Below, piece after piece: positions 43,768-53,546 of a DNA stretch of 64,000 nucleotides. The position numbers were made by a program, and so were the translations under genes. This DNA is from Enterovibrio gelatinilyticus (lineage in GTDB: Bacteria > Pseudomonadota > Gammaproteobacteria > Enterobacterales > Vibrionaceae). Under the pieces are notes generated by a model. It saw only the letters and a program-made list of their open reading frames with translations. It ran no database searches and had not been told where the DNA came from. The stretch is taken from contig NZ_JAJUBC010000009.1 of NCBI RefSeq assembly GCF_028683095.1, forward strand, positions 121,309 through 185,308, read 5' to 3'. Each line of letters starts with the position of its first letter. Position 1 is the first letter of the stretch.

Positions 43768-44967
43768 TTACTCAGCAAAATCAGCAGCTTGAGAAGCAAT
43801 AACAAATTCTTCATTGGTTGGCACAACGATCGCCACTGCGTCCATCATTTCTGATTTAGCGATGATGCCACCGTTACCGAAACGTGCAGTTTCGTTGCCT
43901 GCTTCGTCTTCGACAAAGCCCAGCAGTTTCAGATTACTCAGGATCTGACGACGGATAGGCAACGAGTTTTCGCCAATACCACCGGTGAAAATAATCGCAT
44001 CTAGGCTGTCTAACGGGATCAAGTATGAGCCGATGTATTTGGCAACACGGTAAGTGAACACTTCAAACGCCAGTTTCGCGCCTTCGTGACCATTTTCCAT
44101 CGCTTCCAAAATGCCGCGTGCATCTGAAGTCAGGCCTGATACACCCAAGAAACCCGATTTCTTGTTCAGTGCTTCAAACACTTGCTCTTGGCTCCAGCCT
44201 TTTTTCAGCAGGAACTCAATGATGCCAGGGTCTAGGTCACCACAACGCGTGCCCATCATCAAACCAGAAAGCGGAGTAAAGCCCATTGAGGTATCAACAG
44301 ACTGACCGTTGCGTACAGCACACACTGAAGCACCATTGCCCAAGTGAACAGAAATGAAGTTTGCTTCATCAATGTTCTTGTCCAATTGCTTCGCAGCTTC
44401 ACGGCTAACGAAGAAGTGACTTGTGCCGTGGAAGCCGTAGCGGCGAATACCGTATTCTTTGTAAAGCTCGTTAGAGATTGCGCCGGTGAAGGCTTTCTCA
44501 GGCATGGTTTGGTGGAATGCAGTATCAAACACCGCCACTTGTGGCAGGCTTGGGAATGCTTTCATTGCGGCACGAATGCCCATGACGTTCGCAGGGTTGT
44601 GCAGCGGAGCTAGGTCGCTCAGTGCATCAATCTCTGCCACAACGCTTTCATCAAGCAGGGTTGCAGTAGCAAATTTCTCGCCACCGTGCACAACACGGTG
44701 ACCAATAGCAACCAGTCGACTACCCACATCCATGCTTTCGACCAATTCAACGATGAGACCCACCGCTTTTTCGTGGTGGCTACCACCTTGCTCAAGCATA
44801 ACTTCTTGCTTGTCTTGTCCTTCGCGCTTCCAGCTAATACGCGCATCGTCAAGGCCGAAGCACTCACCAAGGCCAGATAACATCGCCTCGCCGGTTTGTG
44901 CATCCATCAATGCGAATTTAAGAGAGGAACTGCCTGCGTTCAGGACGAGTACTAGTGAATTGCTCAT
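43768..44967 (-). CDS. ackA: Acetate kinase
   Basis: 399 residues from the ATG at 44967; an in-frame start 36 bp earlier adds residues not expected in the family. Acetokinase motifs are VLVLNAGSSSLKFAL (phosphate 1), GHRVVHGGEKF, VFDTAFHQTMP, GFHGTSHFFVS, SVHLGNGASV and FTGGIGENS. It interconverts acetate and ATP with acetyl phosphate and ADP. It is not next to pta; the only pta here is 35 kb away in the taurine operon, so this is likely a second, stand-alone ackA. Acetyl phosphate made by Xsc could also be its substrate, giving ATP. The 3' end has two relic copies in the window. Confidence 0.96.
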   Translation of the reverse strand: MSNSLVLVLNAGSSSLKFALMDAQTGEAMLSGLGECFGLDDARISWKREGQDKQEVMLEQGGSHHEKAVGLIVELVESMDVGSRLVAIGHRVVHGGEKFATATLLDESVVAEIDALSDLAPLHNPANVMGIRAAMKAFPSLPQVAVFDTAFHQTMPEKAFTGAISNELYKEYGIRRYGFHGTSHFFVSREAAKQLDKNIDEANFISVHLGNGASVCAVRNGQSVDTSMGFTPLSGLMMGTRCGDLDPGIIEFLLKKGWSQEQVFEALNKKSGFLGVSGLTSDARGILEAMENGHEGAKLAFEVFTYRVAKYIGSYLIPLDSLDAIIFTGGIGENSLPIRRQILSNLKLLGFVEDEAGNETARFGNGGIIAKSEMMDAVAIVVPTNEEFVIASQAADFAE

Positions 44968-45210
44968 GAAAAATCTCGTTGGCAAATGGGTGATACGGAA
45001 CATTCAGAATCCCCATTATTCAATTATTTTTGAGCTACTCAACTTTTATTTGAACGATTAATTGTTTTTTAGCCTTTTACTGTCTCAGATCAACAATGAG
45101 TGCATTTCTCGTAAAAAAACACCGCATTAATAAAGACAGATGAACAAAAAACGCCCACTCGGGACGCCTTTTAAAAGCAGTGTTCTCGCGGTTTATCGCA
45201 GAAGAAACCG

Positions 45211-45672
45211 TCACGCCATGGTAAGAAGTGATTTACCCAGTAACCACTCAAATTCTTTTTCGAATTCTTCACCATATCGATTGCAGCAAACATCATGCAG
45301 CTTCTGACTCGCGTGACTTGTGAACTCGACGGCATTCTCTGACGAAACAGTGTGCAGGAAAAAGAGACGAAGTACCGCGGTAAAACGATTATCCGAACGA
45401 AGTGCTGTCAACCAGCTTTCGATAAAAGTTCTTTTGTCACCCTCAAGATCGAGTCGATCGATCAATATTCCAAGCAGCCTATCATCGAGCCGAGTGATGA
45501 AATCGGTCTTTTTGGGAAAATGATGGCTGATCCCTGTGCGTGATATGCCCGTCTGCTGGCTAAGCGTCGTGTATGACATCTTGTCATACCCCAACGTGAC
45601 CAGTTGATCGACTACAGCATCTAGTATCAAGCGAATGGTGATTTCCGTGTCTTCTTTGCTTCTCTTTGGCAT
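45211..45672 (-). CDS. TetR-family transcriptional regulator
   Basis: 153 residues, short for TetR (usually about 190-210). The N-terminal HTH is clear (about 10-58: AVVDQLVTLGYDKMSYTTL, then QQTGISRTGISHHFPKKTDFI), but the ligand-binding part is only about 95 residues and has two adjacent Cys (DVCC). The frame ends with an ordinary stop, so this may be a natural compact form. It is divergent from the acyl-CoA ligase gene across 454 bp and may control it, by analogy with TetR regulators of fatty-acid genes. This is inference. Confidence 0.82.
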   Translation of the reverse strand: MPKRSKEDTEITIRLILDAVVDQLVTLGYDKMSYTTLSQQTGISRTGISHHFPKKTDFITRLDDRLLGILIDRLDLEGDKRTFIESWLTALRSDNRFTAVLRLFFLHTVSSENAVEFTSHASQKLHDVCCNRYGEEFEKEFEWLLGKSLLTMA

Positions 45673-46126
45673 CGTTATATCCCTGTTTCATGGCTTCTGT
45701 AACTCATAAGAAACCAAGACATTGCGACGATTGCCGCGAGCGCTTTTAATATTGATGTCGCTTTACTGTATGTCTTGATTCTGCATCACACAAAAGAGTT
45801 ACCGACCACCAACCCTTAAGCTAACGATCTTAAAGATAGTACATGTGTCTATTTTTTGAGTGAAAGTAAGCCAAAATTCCGAGAAGCGTGAAATGGGTTA
45901 GATTTGTCGAAATACCAATCACTCGATCCTGTAACGTACTGAAAGCAAAATGCTATTGTTACACTTAAAAATAGCATTCAAAGCATTGAGCGTTACCTAC
46001 ATCAAAATTTGAACAAGCGTTTGAATGAATCACTTGACGTTGGCGCAACAAAATCCTTAATTTAACACTTCGATAACATAGAATTATAACTATCACTCTA
46101 TTCCCTACAGCTATACGGGGTCCTTT
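45673..46126. other. Promoter region between TetR gene and acyl-CoA ligase
   Basis: 454 bp with no supportable gene. The right half is AT-rich and carries a dyad at 45949-45978. The promoters of both divergent genes are expected here. Confidence 0.5.
45949..45978. promoter_or_regulatory. Inverted repeat AATGCTAT-N14-ATAGCATT
   Basis: Two perfect 8-bp inverted arms lie 14 bp apart, about 150 bp upstream of the acyl-CoA ligase start. It is a possible operator for the divergent TetR protein. No T run follows, so it is not a terminator. Confidence 0.4.
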
Positions 46127-47773
46127 ATGGCTCAATTAAAACCTTACCAACAAGCACTGCGCTGGGCTGAAGAACGCCCTAATGAGATTTTTCTCCGCCA
46201 GATCATTAATCGCCAGTTCACGGACTTCACGTATTCTGATGTCGTCGACCAAGCCTTAAGAATGGTGTCGGCGTTAAGGGGAATGGGATTGGAGCCTGGT
46301 GACAAAGTCGGGCTTATCTCTAAGAACTGTGCTGAATGGTTTATCACTGATCTTGCACTAATGCTTGGAAGCTATGTCAGCGTTCCTATTTTTCCTACCG
46401 CAGGCAGCGACACCATTGGACATTGTATTGACCACTCAGAAGCCAAATTGTTATTTGTGGGCAAGCTGGATGACACTAAGGCGTTAAAAGAGACGCTAGA
46501 AACCCGCAGTAAGCTACCGACCATAGCGCTTCCCTATCCAACGATTCATTGCGGTTATGACTGGGGGGATTTGATTGCGCAACATAGCCGTGCTGAAGTA
46601 AACCCTGACCACAAAGATGATGACCTGATGTCGATTGTTTACACATCAGGAACATCAGGCTTACCGAAAGGCGCCATGCTCACCCACGGCGCATTTGCTT
46701 GGTCATCTCAGCAACTGATCAATCACATTGGCATGAAGGACGGAGAGCGACTCTTTTCCTACTTGCCTCTCGCTCACATCACTGAGCGCGTATACATTCT
46801 CGGTACTGCTTTGCTCTCAGGTATTTGCACCGCCTTCCCTGAGTCTTTAGACACGTTTATTGATGACGTGAAAATGCATCGCCCGACTATGTTTATCTCG
46901 GTGCCTCGATTGTGGACACTCTTCCAGCAACGCATTCAACAAAAACTTCCACCAGCCAAGCTGAATCTGTTGCTTAAAATCCCCGTCGTATCAGGGCTCA
47001 TCAAGAAGAAGATCGCACAGAATTTGGGCTTAGACCAAGCCCGCGTATTAGGTTGTGGTTCGGCCCCCGTTTCTGCAGCGCTACTAGATTGGTATGAAAA
47101 GCTTGGTCTGCACATTACCGAGGCTTGGGGCATGACAGAAGCCTTTGCCTATACCACGCTAAATTACCCGTTCAGAGCAGACAAAATCGGCACGGTGGGT
47201 AATGCAGGCCCTGGCATTGAACTGCGCATTGCAGCAGATGGTGAAATCTTGGCAAAAAGTCAGGGGCTTTTTGCTGGGTATTATAAAAACCCAGAAGCGA
47301 CCGCCGAAACGATTATCGACGGTTGGCTTCACACAGGCGACATCGGCGATATTGATCAGGATGGCTACCTAACCATCCAAGGGCGCAAGAATGATACATT
47401 CAAAACAGCCAAAGGTAAGTTTGTTAGCCCTGTTCCGATTGAAAAGCGTTTATTTGAGCTAAGTAACGTAGAAATGATGTGTTTGGTGGGATCAGGTATG
47501 CCAGGCCCAATTCTGCTTGCACTTCCGCATCAGTTTCCGAACTTTGATCGTGAACGCTATGAACGCCGAGTGACGCATGTGATTGAGACGATCAACAAAG
47601 AATTGGAATCACACGCGAAAATCAAAGGTGTATTGATGATTAAGGAAGCGTGGAGCATTGAAAACGGCTTACTAACACCTACGCTGAAAATTCGTCGCCA
47701 CTTACTTGAGAAGCAATATCACGATATTGGTGCCAGTTGGCCCTCGGATAAATTGGTGCAATGGGAAGACTAA
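46127..47773 (+). CDS. AMP-dependent acyl-CoA synthetase (long-chain fatty acid-CoA ligase-like)
   Basis: 548 residues of the ANL adenylating family. The P-loop-like motif YTSGTSGLPKGAML is at 172-185, the A5 motif AWGMTEAF follows, and the A7/A8 region reads GWLHTGDIGDIDQDGYLTIQGRKND. The C-terminal lysine region (FKTAKGKFVSP) resembles FadD15/bubblegum-type long-chain ligases, in which KT..GK.V.P replaces the usual acetyl-CoA synthetase form. It would activate a fatty acid to acyl-AMP and then acyl-CoA. No beta-oxidation gene is adjacent. A terminator follows 31 bp after the stop. Confidence 0.9.
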   Translation: MAQLKPYQQALRWAEERPNEIFLRQIINRQFTDFTYSDVVDQALRMVSALRGMGLEPGDKVGLISKNCAEWFITDLALMLGSYVSVPIFPTAGSDTIGHCIDHSEAKLLFVGKLDDTKALKETLETRSKLPTIALPYPTIHCGYDWGDLIAQHSRAEVNPDHKDDDLMSIVYTSGTSGLPKGAMLTHGAFAWSSQQLINHIGMKDGERLFSYLPLAHITERVYILGTALLSGICTAFPESLDTFIDDVKMHRPTMFISVPRLWTLFQQRIQQKLPPAKLNLLLKIPVVSGLIKKKIAQNLGLDQARVLGCGSAPVSAALLDWYEKLGLHITEAWGMTEAFAYTTLNYPFRADKIGTVGNAGPGIELRIAADGEILAKSQGLFAGYYKNPEATAETIIDGWLHTGDIGDIDQDGYLTIQGRKNDTFKTAKGKFVSPVPIEKRLFELSNVEMMCLVGSGMPGPILLALPHQFPNFDRERYERRVTHVIETINKELESHAKIKGVLMIKEAWSIENGLLTPTLKIRRHLLEKQYHDIGASWPSDKLVQWED

Positions 47774-47804
47774 CAACTCACCATTGTTAAACATCAATAA
47801 GTTG

Positions 47805-47829
47805 AACGGGCCAGTCGGCCCGTTTTTTA
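47805..47829 (+). terminator. Terminator of acyl-CoA ligase gene
   Basis: An 8-bp stem AACGGGCC (47805-47812) with GGCCCGTT (47817-47824) has a 4-nt loop and is followed by T5 and further T-rich sequence. Confidence 0.9.
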
Positions 47830-47972
47830 TTTTTCGAGGCAAACATTCGTCTGATTTTTACTTTCTCTTTCTGCTGAAAAAACCCTACAAAATGAACTGT
47901 CATGTGTAGTAATATTACGTAAAACCTATCAGGTGATGACGATACTCATCCCTAACATCGAGAGAGTGATCA

Positions 47973-48269
47973 ATGAGCCAGGAAGAAATTCAAGTATGTG
48001 ATGCTTGCGGTGTAACCGCTGAAATGGGTTACGTGATCAGCGAAGGTGACGACGTTGCTGAAGTCGAAATCTTTGCAACAAATAAAGCTGCTGCCCTTGC
48101 TGAATTTGGTGCATACCTTGCACTAGCAAAAGAAGTCAATGACGCAGTGATTCACGATCTCGATGAAGAGGCGGAGTTTTCGCACAACCCATTGAATGTC
48201 AGACTTAAGTTTGAATGTAGTGCTGAGAAACTTATCTTCGAACTGCGTAGTCGTTCTCTGACAAAATAG
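47973..48269 (+). CDS. YfcZ/YiiS (DUF406) family protein
   Basis: 98 residues, the normal length for the YfcZ/YiiS family found in enterobacteria and vibrios. Typical are the N-terminal CDACGVTAEMGYVISEGDDVAEV with its C-x-x-C pair, the Ala-rich helix AAALAEFGAYLALAK, and a C-terminal strand FECSAEKLIFELRSR. It is soluble and its function is unknown. It is monocistronic, with GAGAG before the start and a terminator 53 bp after the stop. Confidence 0.88.
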   Translation: MSQEEIQVCDACGVTAEMGYVISEGDDVAEVEIFATNKAAALAEFGAYLALAKEVNDAVIHDLDEEAEFSHNPLNVRLKFECSAEKLIFELRSRSLTK

Positions 48270-48321
48270 GCAATATTGGCGTGTAGTCGACACGTCAGAT
48301 AGCCAGTGAAACAAACATAAG

Positions 48322-48354
48322 AAAGGCCGCAAATGTCACCATTTGCGGCCTTTT
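48322..48354. terminator. Bidirectional terminator between YfcZ-like gene and hybrid kinase
   Basis: A 14-bp perfect stem AAAGGCCGCAAATG (48322-48335) with CATTTGCGGCCTTT (48340-48353) has a 4-nt loop and A/T tracts on both sides, between convergent genes. Confidence 0.93.
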
Positions 48355-48381
48355 ATTTCATCTAGCTGAACACATTGTCTT

Positions 48382-51300
48382 TTAAAACAACGTAGGTGTA
48401 TCTTCCTCTTCATCGACACCTAAAGTTGCCAATACAGTCTCAAGCTTTTTCGCAGCAACCTCATATTCAAACTTACGAATAGCATCTTCAACAGACTCAA
48501 GATCGACATTCATACTCTTCGAGCTTTCTTTGATCCCTGAAATAAAATCAACGGCTTGCGTGTCAAAATTGTTTAGTAGGATTTTCAGTTGCTCCAGTTC
48601 GATGCGAAACTCTCTCGGCGTATAACCAGCAAAAGTTGCTTGTTCTTCTACCTTGTTCTCTTTCTCAACGGGTATGTAAGTTTTAATTTCTTTCAGGCAC
48701 ATTTCTATTTTGTCTAAGAGCACCGGATCCATTTTAAGATCAGAGCCCGACTGATCTTCCAATGTACCAGCAATCACCGCTAATCCCTTCGCGGAAACGT
48801 TAGCTGCCGCGCCCTTTAATGAATGCGCAAACATTTCAACGTCTTCTCGATTTCCATCACTCAACGCTTGTCGAATTTTGTCTATCACCGCCAGCTTAGT
48901 TTCGGTAAACGCACCAATCACCTTCCAATATGCCTTGGCGTTGCCACCGATACGTTGTATGCCTTCATTTGCATCCAACACTAATGGATCGATATCACCC
49001 AATTCTGTATTGATTTCAACCGTTTCAGGTTTAGGCGCATTCATCACAACTGACGTTTTGACTGTTTCTTTTGATGCAGATGTCCAACGACGGATAGTAG
49101 ATATCAACTCATCAACATCGATTGGCTTAGAAACATGGTCATTCATACCCGCTTCTTTACATTGCTTAACGTCTCGCTCCATTGCATTGGCTGTCATTGC
49201 TACGATGGGCATATCAGAAAGAGAATCTATCTCTCGGATTTTCTTAGTCGCTGTCACACCATCCATCACTGGCATTTGCATGTCCATGAGCACAATATCA
49301 AACCGTTGCTCTTGCACCATATCGAGCGCAATCTGGCCATTGTCAGCAACTTCAATGGATGGGTTAAATTGTTCTAGTATCCCTTTGGCGACTTCTTGGT
49401 TAATCATGTTGTCTTCCACCAGCAAGATATTCAAGCCTGTGAAATCAATATCTTCAGAGATTTCGTCATGAGCATCTCGGCTGCTGAGAAGTTTCAGCTC
49501 CTCTTGCCCAAACGCTTCCATTAGTGCATCGAATAACGAAGATGGGTTAATCGGTTTCACCAAGGAGGCATCAAATATGTTTTGGATATCATCCCCAATC
49601 AACCCAGCATCCTCGCCATAAGCGCTGGCTAAAATCACCTTCGGCGTTTTCTTAACGTCTAACGCTTGGATCTGTAATGTCGCTTCGTCGCCGTTAATGC
49701 CTGGCATCTTCCAGTCCATCACCACCACGTCAAAACCATCATTACTTTCATCGGCGGATTGCACTTCAAATACCGCTTCTTCACCATTTGACACCGCAGC
49801 GACACGCAAATCCAAATTATCTAGTAGCGCATACATGATGTCTCGAGAAGCTTGGTTGTCATCCACTACCAGCACGCGCTTGTCATTAAGAACCGTGGTT
49901 CTCGCGACTTGCTCTTTGATACTGGCTTCACTGCGACCACAGCGAATAGTGAATGAGAATGTTGAACCATGGCCTGGTTCACTTTCGACCCATATACGTC
50001 CACCCATCAATTCGACAAAGCTCTTAGAGATGGTTAAACCCAATCCCGTACCACCATATTTGCGGGTGATAGAACCATCAGCCTGAGAAAACGATTGGAA
50101 CAGACGGCTCAACTGCTCTTCAGACATACCAATGCCTGAGTCTTGAATATCGAACTGAACTTCAACAAGCTCATCACATTCGGAGATTTTTTTCGCCCGT
50201 ATGATAATTTCGCCGCTATCAGTAAACTTAACGGAGTTACCCGTCAAATTAATGATAATTTGACCCAAGCGCAGTGGGTCACCCACCAAATCATCGGGCA
50301 AATCGGGATCAATATCGAATATCAATTCCAAATCTTTTTCTTTCGCTTTTACCGAAATAATATTGCTGATGTTGTCCAGAACTTCACTGAAACGGAAGCC
50401 AATGTGTTCGACGGAAAGTTTCCCAGCTTCAATTTTCGAAAAGTCCAAAATGTCATTGATGATGCCTAATAGAGACTTACCCGCTTTCTCTATATTGCCA
50501 ACATAGTTACGCTGCTTATCATTCAAATCTGTTAATAACGCAAGATGTGACATCCCTAATATGGCATTCATTGGCGTACGGATTTCATGGCTCATGTTGG
50601 CAAGAAACTCGCCTTTGGCTTTACTGGCTTCGTTGGCCTGATCTTTCGCGGAGATCAGATCCGACTCCAAGCGTTTTTGCGTTGTCACATCAACAAACAG
50701 CCCGACAATACCTAAAGGCTCACCATCACTGCCAAAGTATGTGGCTTCGTATACCGTCAATATGCGTATATCACCGCTGGGATTGGGCAATTCGATGTCA
50801 TAAACACTCGACCCTGGATTCTCTAGCAATGCACTTTCTTTTTCGCGGAACATGCTCGCTACATCACTAGGGAACAGTTCACTCGGCGCTTTATCCACCA
50901 CATCGACATAAAACAATCCGAGAAAGTCAGTGAACGCATCGTTCACGCCAATGTAGATGCCATCGGTATTCCTAAAATAGGTAGGGTTAGGAATCGCATT
51001 AATAATTTGTTGGTTGAGCTTGAGCTGTTCAGATACCCGCTTCTCGGCTTCTAACTGAAGTTCGGAGTTAATCGTAAGCTGTATACCTACCGCCAAGTCT
51101 TCCTGCGCTTCCAGCAACCAATCAATTTCCTGATCGGTGAACGAACGGGTTGAGCCTAATTCAAGCACACCGACCATATCGTTGTTAACCACAAGTGGCA
51201 TGAAGTACATCTCTTCCAAGCGCAACTCACCTGCTGGCAACATCAATGAGAACTTGTCTTTCTCATTACGAATGCGTAGAAATTCTTTCGTTAACATAAT

Positions 51301-52434
51301 GGTGCGATGGAAAGACACTGACTCCACGTCCATCTCTTTAGTGGTTTCGTCGGTCCCCACGCCACCCACTAAGTGAAGCTTTTCGTTTCGTTGAACATAA
51401 ATAGCCACGTACGGCAATTCAAGGCGTTGCGAGTAAAAGTTTGCGACTTGTAAACCCAGATCTTTGGTATCTGAGCAGCCACGGATGAGATCAGAAAACG
51501 CTTTAATCTGGCGACTAAATTCAAAACGTTGTGCGATTTCGCCCAACACCTCATTCTGTGCTGCTGCAAGATCTTTCAGCTCACCTTGGCTTTCTACATC
51601 GAGTTTGAATTCAAACTGCTTGTCACGCACTTTGCTTACAATCACACGACGAATGTTGTCTAGCGGTTTAAGGAAGCGATACCACAACAATACGGTAGAA
51701 AGGCCAACGGTCAGTATCAACAAGAAGGACATGGAGGCCGCCACGCCGTCCATATTGCTGCGTTGCTGAATGAGATTGTCCAACTTGTCGCGTGTCGTTC
51801 TGTTAATGATGTCGTAGAAAGCGCCAATCGGCCCCATGACTTTATTTTTTTCATGGATATATTCAGGGCCAAACAGCATTTCTTGAGCCTGTTTACGATC
51901 AGGAATAACACGCTCAAAACCTCGTGCAGTTCGCTTTTTGCCTTGAACAATGTCCATTGCCACTTGTTCAATCGCGATGAGTTCTTGTGATCGCGAAAGC
52001 GCTTGAGTCAAAAATGACATATGCGCTTCGCTAATACCTGACTCACGCAAACGGCTCAACAAAGAAGGATAGTCGGGGCGAATTGGGACAGCTGGCGCTT
52101 GTACTTCGTAGTTTGGGTCTGACAGTTGTGCCCAATAGTCGAAATTATAACTTTCTGGAAGCGGCAAGTAGCCTTCTCGAACCGCGTTGACATTTTCAAA
52201 CAGATATCGCCAGCGCACATTTGACGTCACCGAATAGTTACGTGCAAATTGCGTGAGTAAATCTGAACTGTTCTTGAGTTCGGTGGCAAGTTTGAATTGT
52301 TGGTGTCGTTGTTCGTAAAGCAAATTTATTTCTTTGGACAATACCTCCGAACGGAGATTTGCGAAAATTATAAGCACACCAAGAAGGAGAATAAATCCCA
52401 TCAATGCAAAGAATATGTGGCGAATCGATCTCAT
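48382..52434 (-). CDS. Hybrid sensor histidine kinase with GAF, PAS, two receivers and Hpt
   Basis: 1350 residues. TM1 is about 8-27, a periplasmic region about 28-230, TM2 about 233-252, and a HAMP-like linker follows. GAF is about 310-455 and PAS about 470-585. HisKA has H616 in LANMSHEIRTPMNAIL. The ATPase domain (about 720-832) contains NLTGNSVKFT, QDSGIGM and GGTGLGL. Receivers at about 852-970 (D907) and 1000-1118 (D1051) are followed by Hpt at about 1145-1240 (H1204 in HSLKGAAANVS) and an extra helical tail (about 1255-1350). All phosphorelay residues are present. It is an orphan without a response-regulator gene beside it. The domain order resembles BarA-type kinases, but the ligand and partner are unknown. 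Confidence 0.93.
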   Translation of the reverse strand: MRSIRHIFFALMGFILLLGVLIIFANLRSEVLSKEINLLYEQRHQQFKLATELKNSSDLLTQFARNYSVTSNVRWRYLFENVNAVREGYLPLPESYNFDYWAQLSDPNYEVQAPAVPIRPDYPSLLSRLRESGISEAHMSFLTQALSRSQELIAIEQVAMDIVQGKKRTARGFERVIPDRKQAQEMLFGPEYIHEKNKVMGPIGAFYDIINRTTRDKLDNLIQQRSNMDGVAASMSFLLILTVGLSTVLLWYRFLKPLDNIRRVIVSKVRDKQFEFKLDVESQGELKDLAAAQNEVLGEIAQRFEFSRQIKAFSDLIRGCSDTKDLGLQVANFYSQRLELPYVAIYVQRNEKLHLVGGVGTDETTKEMDVESVSFHRTIMLTKEFLRIRNEKDKFSLMLPAGELRLEEMYFMPLVVNNDMVGVLELGSTRSFTDQEIDWLLEAQEDLAVGIQLTINSELQLEAEKRVSEQLKLNQQIINAIPNPTYFRNTDGIYIGVNDAFTDFLGLFYVDVVDKAPSELFPSDVASMFREKESALLENPGSSVYDIELPNPSGDIRILTVYEATYFGSDGEPLGIVGLFVDVTTQKRLESDLISAKDQANEASKAKGEFLANMSHEIRTPMNAILGMSHLALLTDLNDKQRNYVGNIEKAGKSLLGIINDILDFSKIEAGKLSVEHIGFRFSEVLDNISNIISVKAKEKDLELIFDIDPDLPDDLVGDPLRLGQIIINLTGNSVKFTDSGEIIIRAKKISECDELVEVQFDIQDSGIGMSEEQLSRLFQSFSQADGSITRKYGGTGLGLTISKSFVELMGGRIWVESEPGHGSTFSFTIRCGRSEASIKEQVARTTVLNDKRVLVVDDNQASRDIMYALLDNLDLRVAAVSNGEEAVFEVQSADESNDGFDVVVMDWKMPGINGDEATLQIQALDVKKTPKVILASAYGEDAGLIGDDIQNIFDASLVKPINPSSLFDALMEAFGQEELKLLSSRDAHDEISEDIDFTGLNILLVEDNMINQEVAKGILEQFNPSIEVADNGQIALDMVQEQRFDIVLMDMQMPVMDGVTATKKIREIDSLSDMPIVAMTANAMERDVKQCKEAGMNDHVSKPIDVDELISTIRRWTSASKETVKTSVVMNAPKPETVEINTELGDIDPLVLDANEGIQRIGGNAKAYWKVIGAFTETKLAVIDKIRQALSDGNREDVEMFAHSLKGAAANVSAKGLAVIAGTLEDQSGSDLKMDPVLLDKIEMCLKEIKTYIPVEKENKVEEQATFAGYTPREFRIELEQLKILLNNFDTQAVDFISGIKESSKSMNVDLESVEDAIRKFEYEVAAKKLETVLATLGVDEEEDTPTLF

Positions 52435-52539
52435 TTTGTCTCCAAGATTCTCGAATTGGTGACACTACCTCAAGTAAGCGTAGACCCCGACTCGCTGTTG
52501 ATAAAGTGAGAAAAAGCAAAAGCCTGATTGCACTTAGAG

Positions 52540-53490
52540 ATGGATCACGTCATAAATGAACATCGCATTCATGATTTATTGATGCAAAAGACACAGGGAG
52601 TGTATCTATTGGCACCGATTTACAAAGGGACATTAGCCATGATGGTCGGCGTCAGCATATTAAGTGTTGATAGCCTACTCATTCGGTTGATTGAATCATC
52701 CGGTTGGACATTGTTGTTCTGGCGAGGAATTATCTCAGCCTTGGTGGTGTTGGTCTTTACAATGGCAACCAAACCCAAGCAGACGATGAATGCTCTGCGT
52801 AAACCATCTAAAAACTTGCTGATTGGTTCCGTTGCGTTCTCTCTGTCAACGGTATGCTTTGTTCTGTCAATCGAGCACACCCAAGTTGCCAGCACGCTCA
52901 TTATTATCAACGTTAGCCCGCTAATATGCGCCGCGCTTGCGTTTTTTTTCCTAAAAGAAACCATCGAATTACGTACATTGATTGCCATTTTGGCGGCAAC
53001 ACTGGGTATCGTGTTTGTTTTCTACGGTAAAGCCTTACCCAATGCTTCTTTCGGCAATATGTTGGCGTTAGTCACGGCTTTGATGCTGGCTATCTATTTT
53101 GTGGTGTTGCGAGAAAGCAAAAGCGCTAATGCTCCCCTATTTCTCGTTTTTGGCGGACTTTGTACCGCTGTCATTGCGATACTTGCAGGGGCAGAACCTT
53201 TTTCTCTGACGTCACAGGAATGGGTTTACGTCATCATCCTATGCGCTGTTGTCGTTCCGTCGGCCTTTATTCTGATATCCATCGGCCCCAAATTTCTTCC
53301 CGCAGCTCATGCCAATTTGTTCATGTTATTAGAGGCTATTCTAGGGCCCCTATTTGTATGGATGGTGCTAGGGGAAGTGCCCAGTGACAACGTATTAATT
53401 GGCGGTAGCATTGTTATGCTGACGTTGGTGCTGTTTACACTGTCATCGGCTAAGAGTCGACATTCGCTCAATAAAAAACCCAGCGAATGA
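52540..53490 (+). CDS. EamA/DMT-family transporter
   Basis: 316 residues from the first ATG (52540). Later in-frame ATGs at 52582 and 52639 are also possible, since no strong ribosome-binding site decides. It has about ten hydrophobic segments arranged as two EamA repeats, the second ending LFMLLEAILGPLFVWMVLGE, the classical E-x-x-x-x-P-x-x-x-x-x-x-x-x-GE motif; the first repeat has SPLICAALAFFFLKETI. Members export or import amino acids, metabolites or nucleotide sugars. The substrate cannot be told. It is divergent from the hybrid kinase (105-bp gap between starts). Confidence 0.88.
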   Translation: MDHVINEHRIHDLLMQKTQGVYLLAPIYKGTLAMMVGVSILSVDSLLIRLIESSGWTLLFWRGIISALVVLVFTMATKPKQTMNALRKPSKNLLIGSVAFSLSTVCFVLSIEHTQVASTLIIINVSPLICAALAFFFLKETIELRTLIAILAATLGIVFVFYGKALPNASFGNMLALVTALMLAIYFVVLRESKSANAPLFLVFGGLCTAVIAILAGAEPFSLTSQEWVYVIILCAVVVPSAFILISIGPKFLPAAHANLFMLLEAILGPLFVWMVLGEVPSDNVLIGGSIVMLTLVLFTLSSAKSRHSLNKKPSE

Positions 53491-53503
53491 TCGGCTGGGT
53501 TTT
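53475..53503. terminator. Terminator overlapping the end of the EamA gene
   Basis: A 10-bp stem AAAACCCAGC (53475-53484) with GCTGGGTTTT (53494-53503) has its loop spanning the stop codon of the transporter gene. It may serve the convergent DnaJ-related gene as well. Confidence 0.82.
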
Positions 53504-53546
53504 GGGGTTATCTTTTGCAGTTTACCAAGAAGCCATTGGTCTCAGG

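Noticed and set aside
48878..49471. A 197-codon plus-strand frame opposite the hybrid kinase
   Set aside because: It lies over the receiver and Hpt domains of the kinase and shows only reverse-strand composition.
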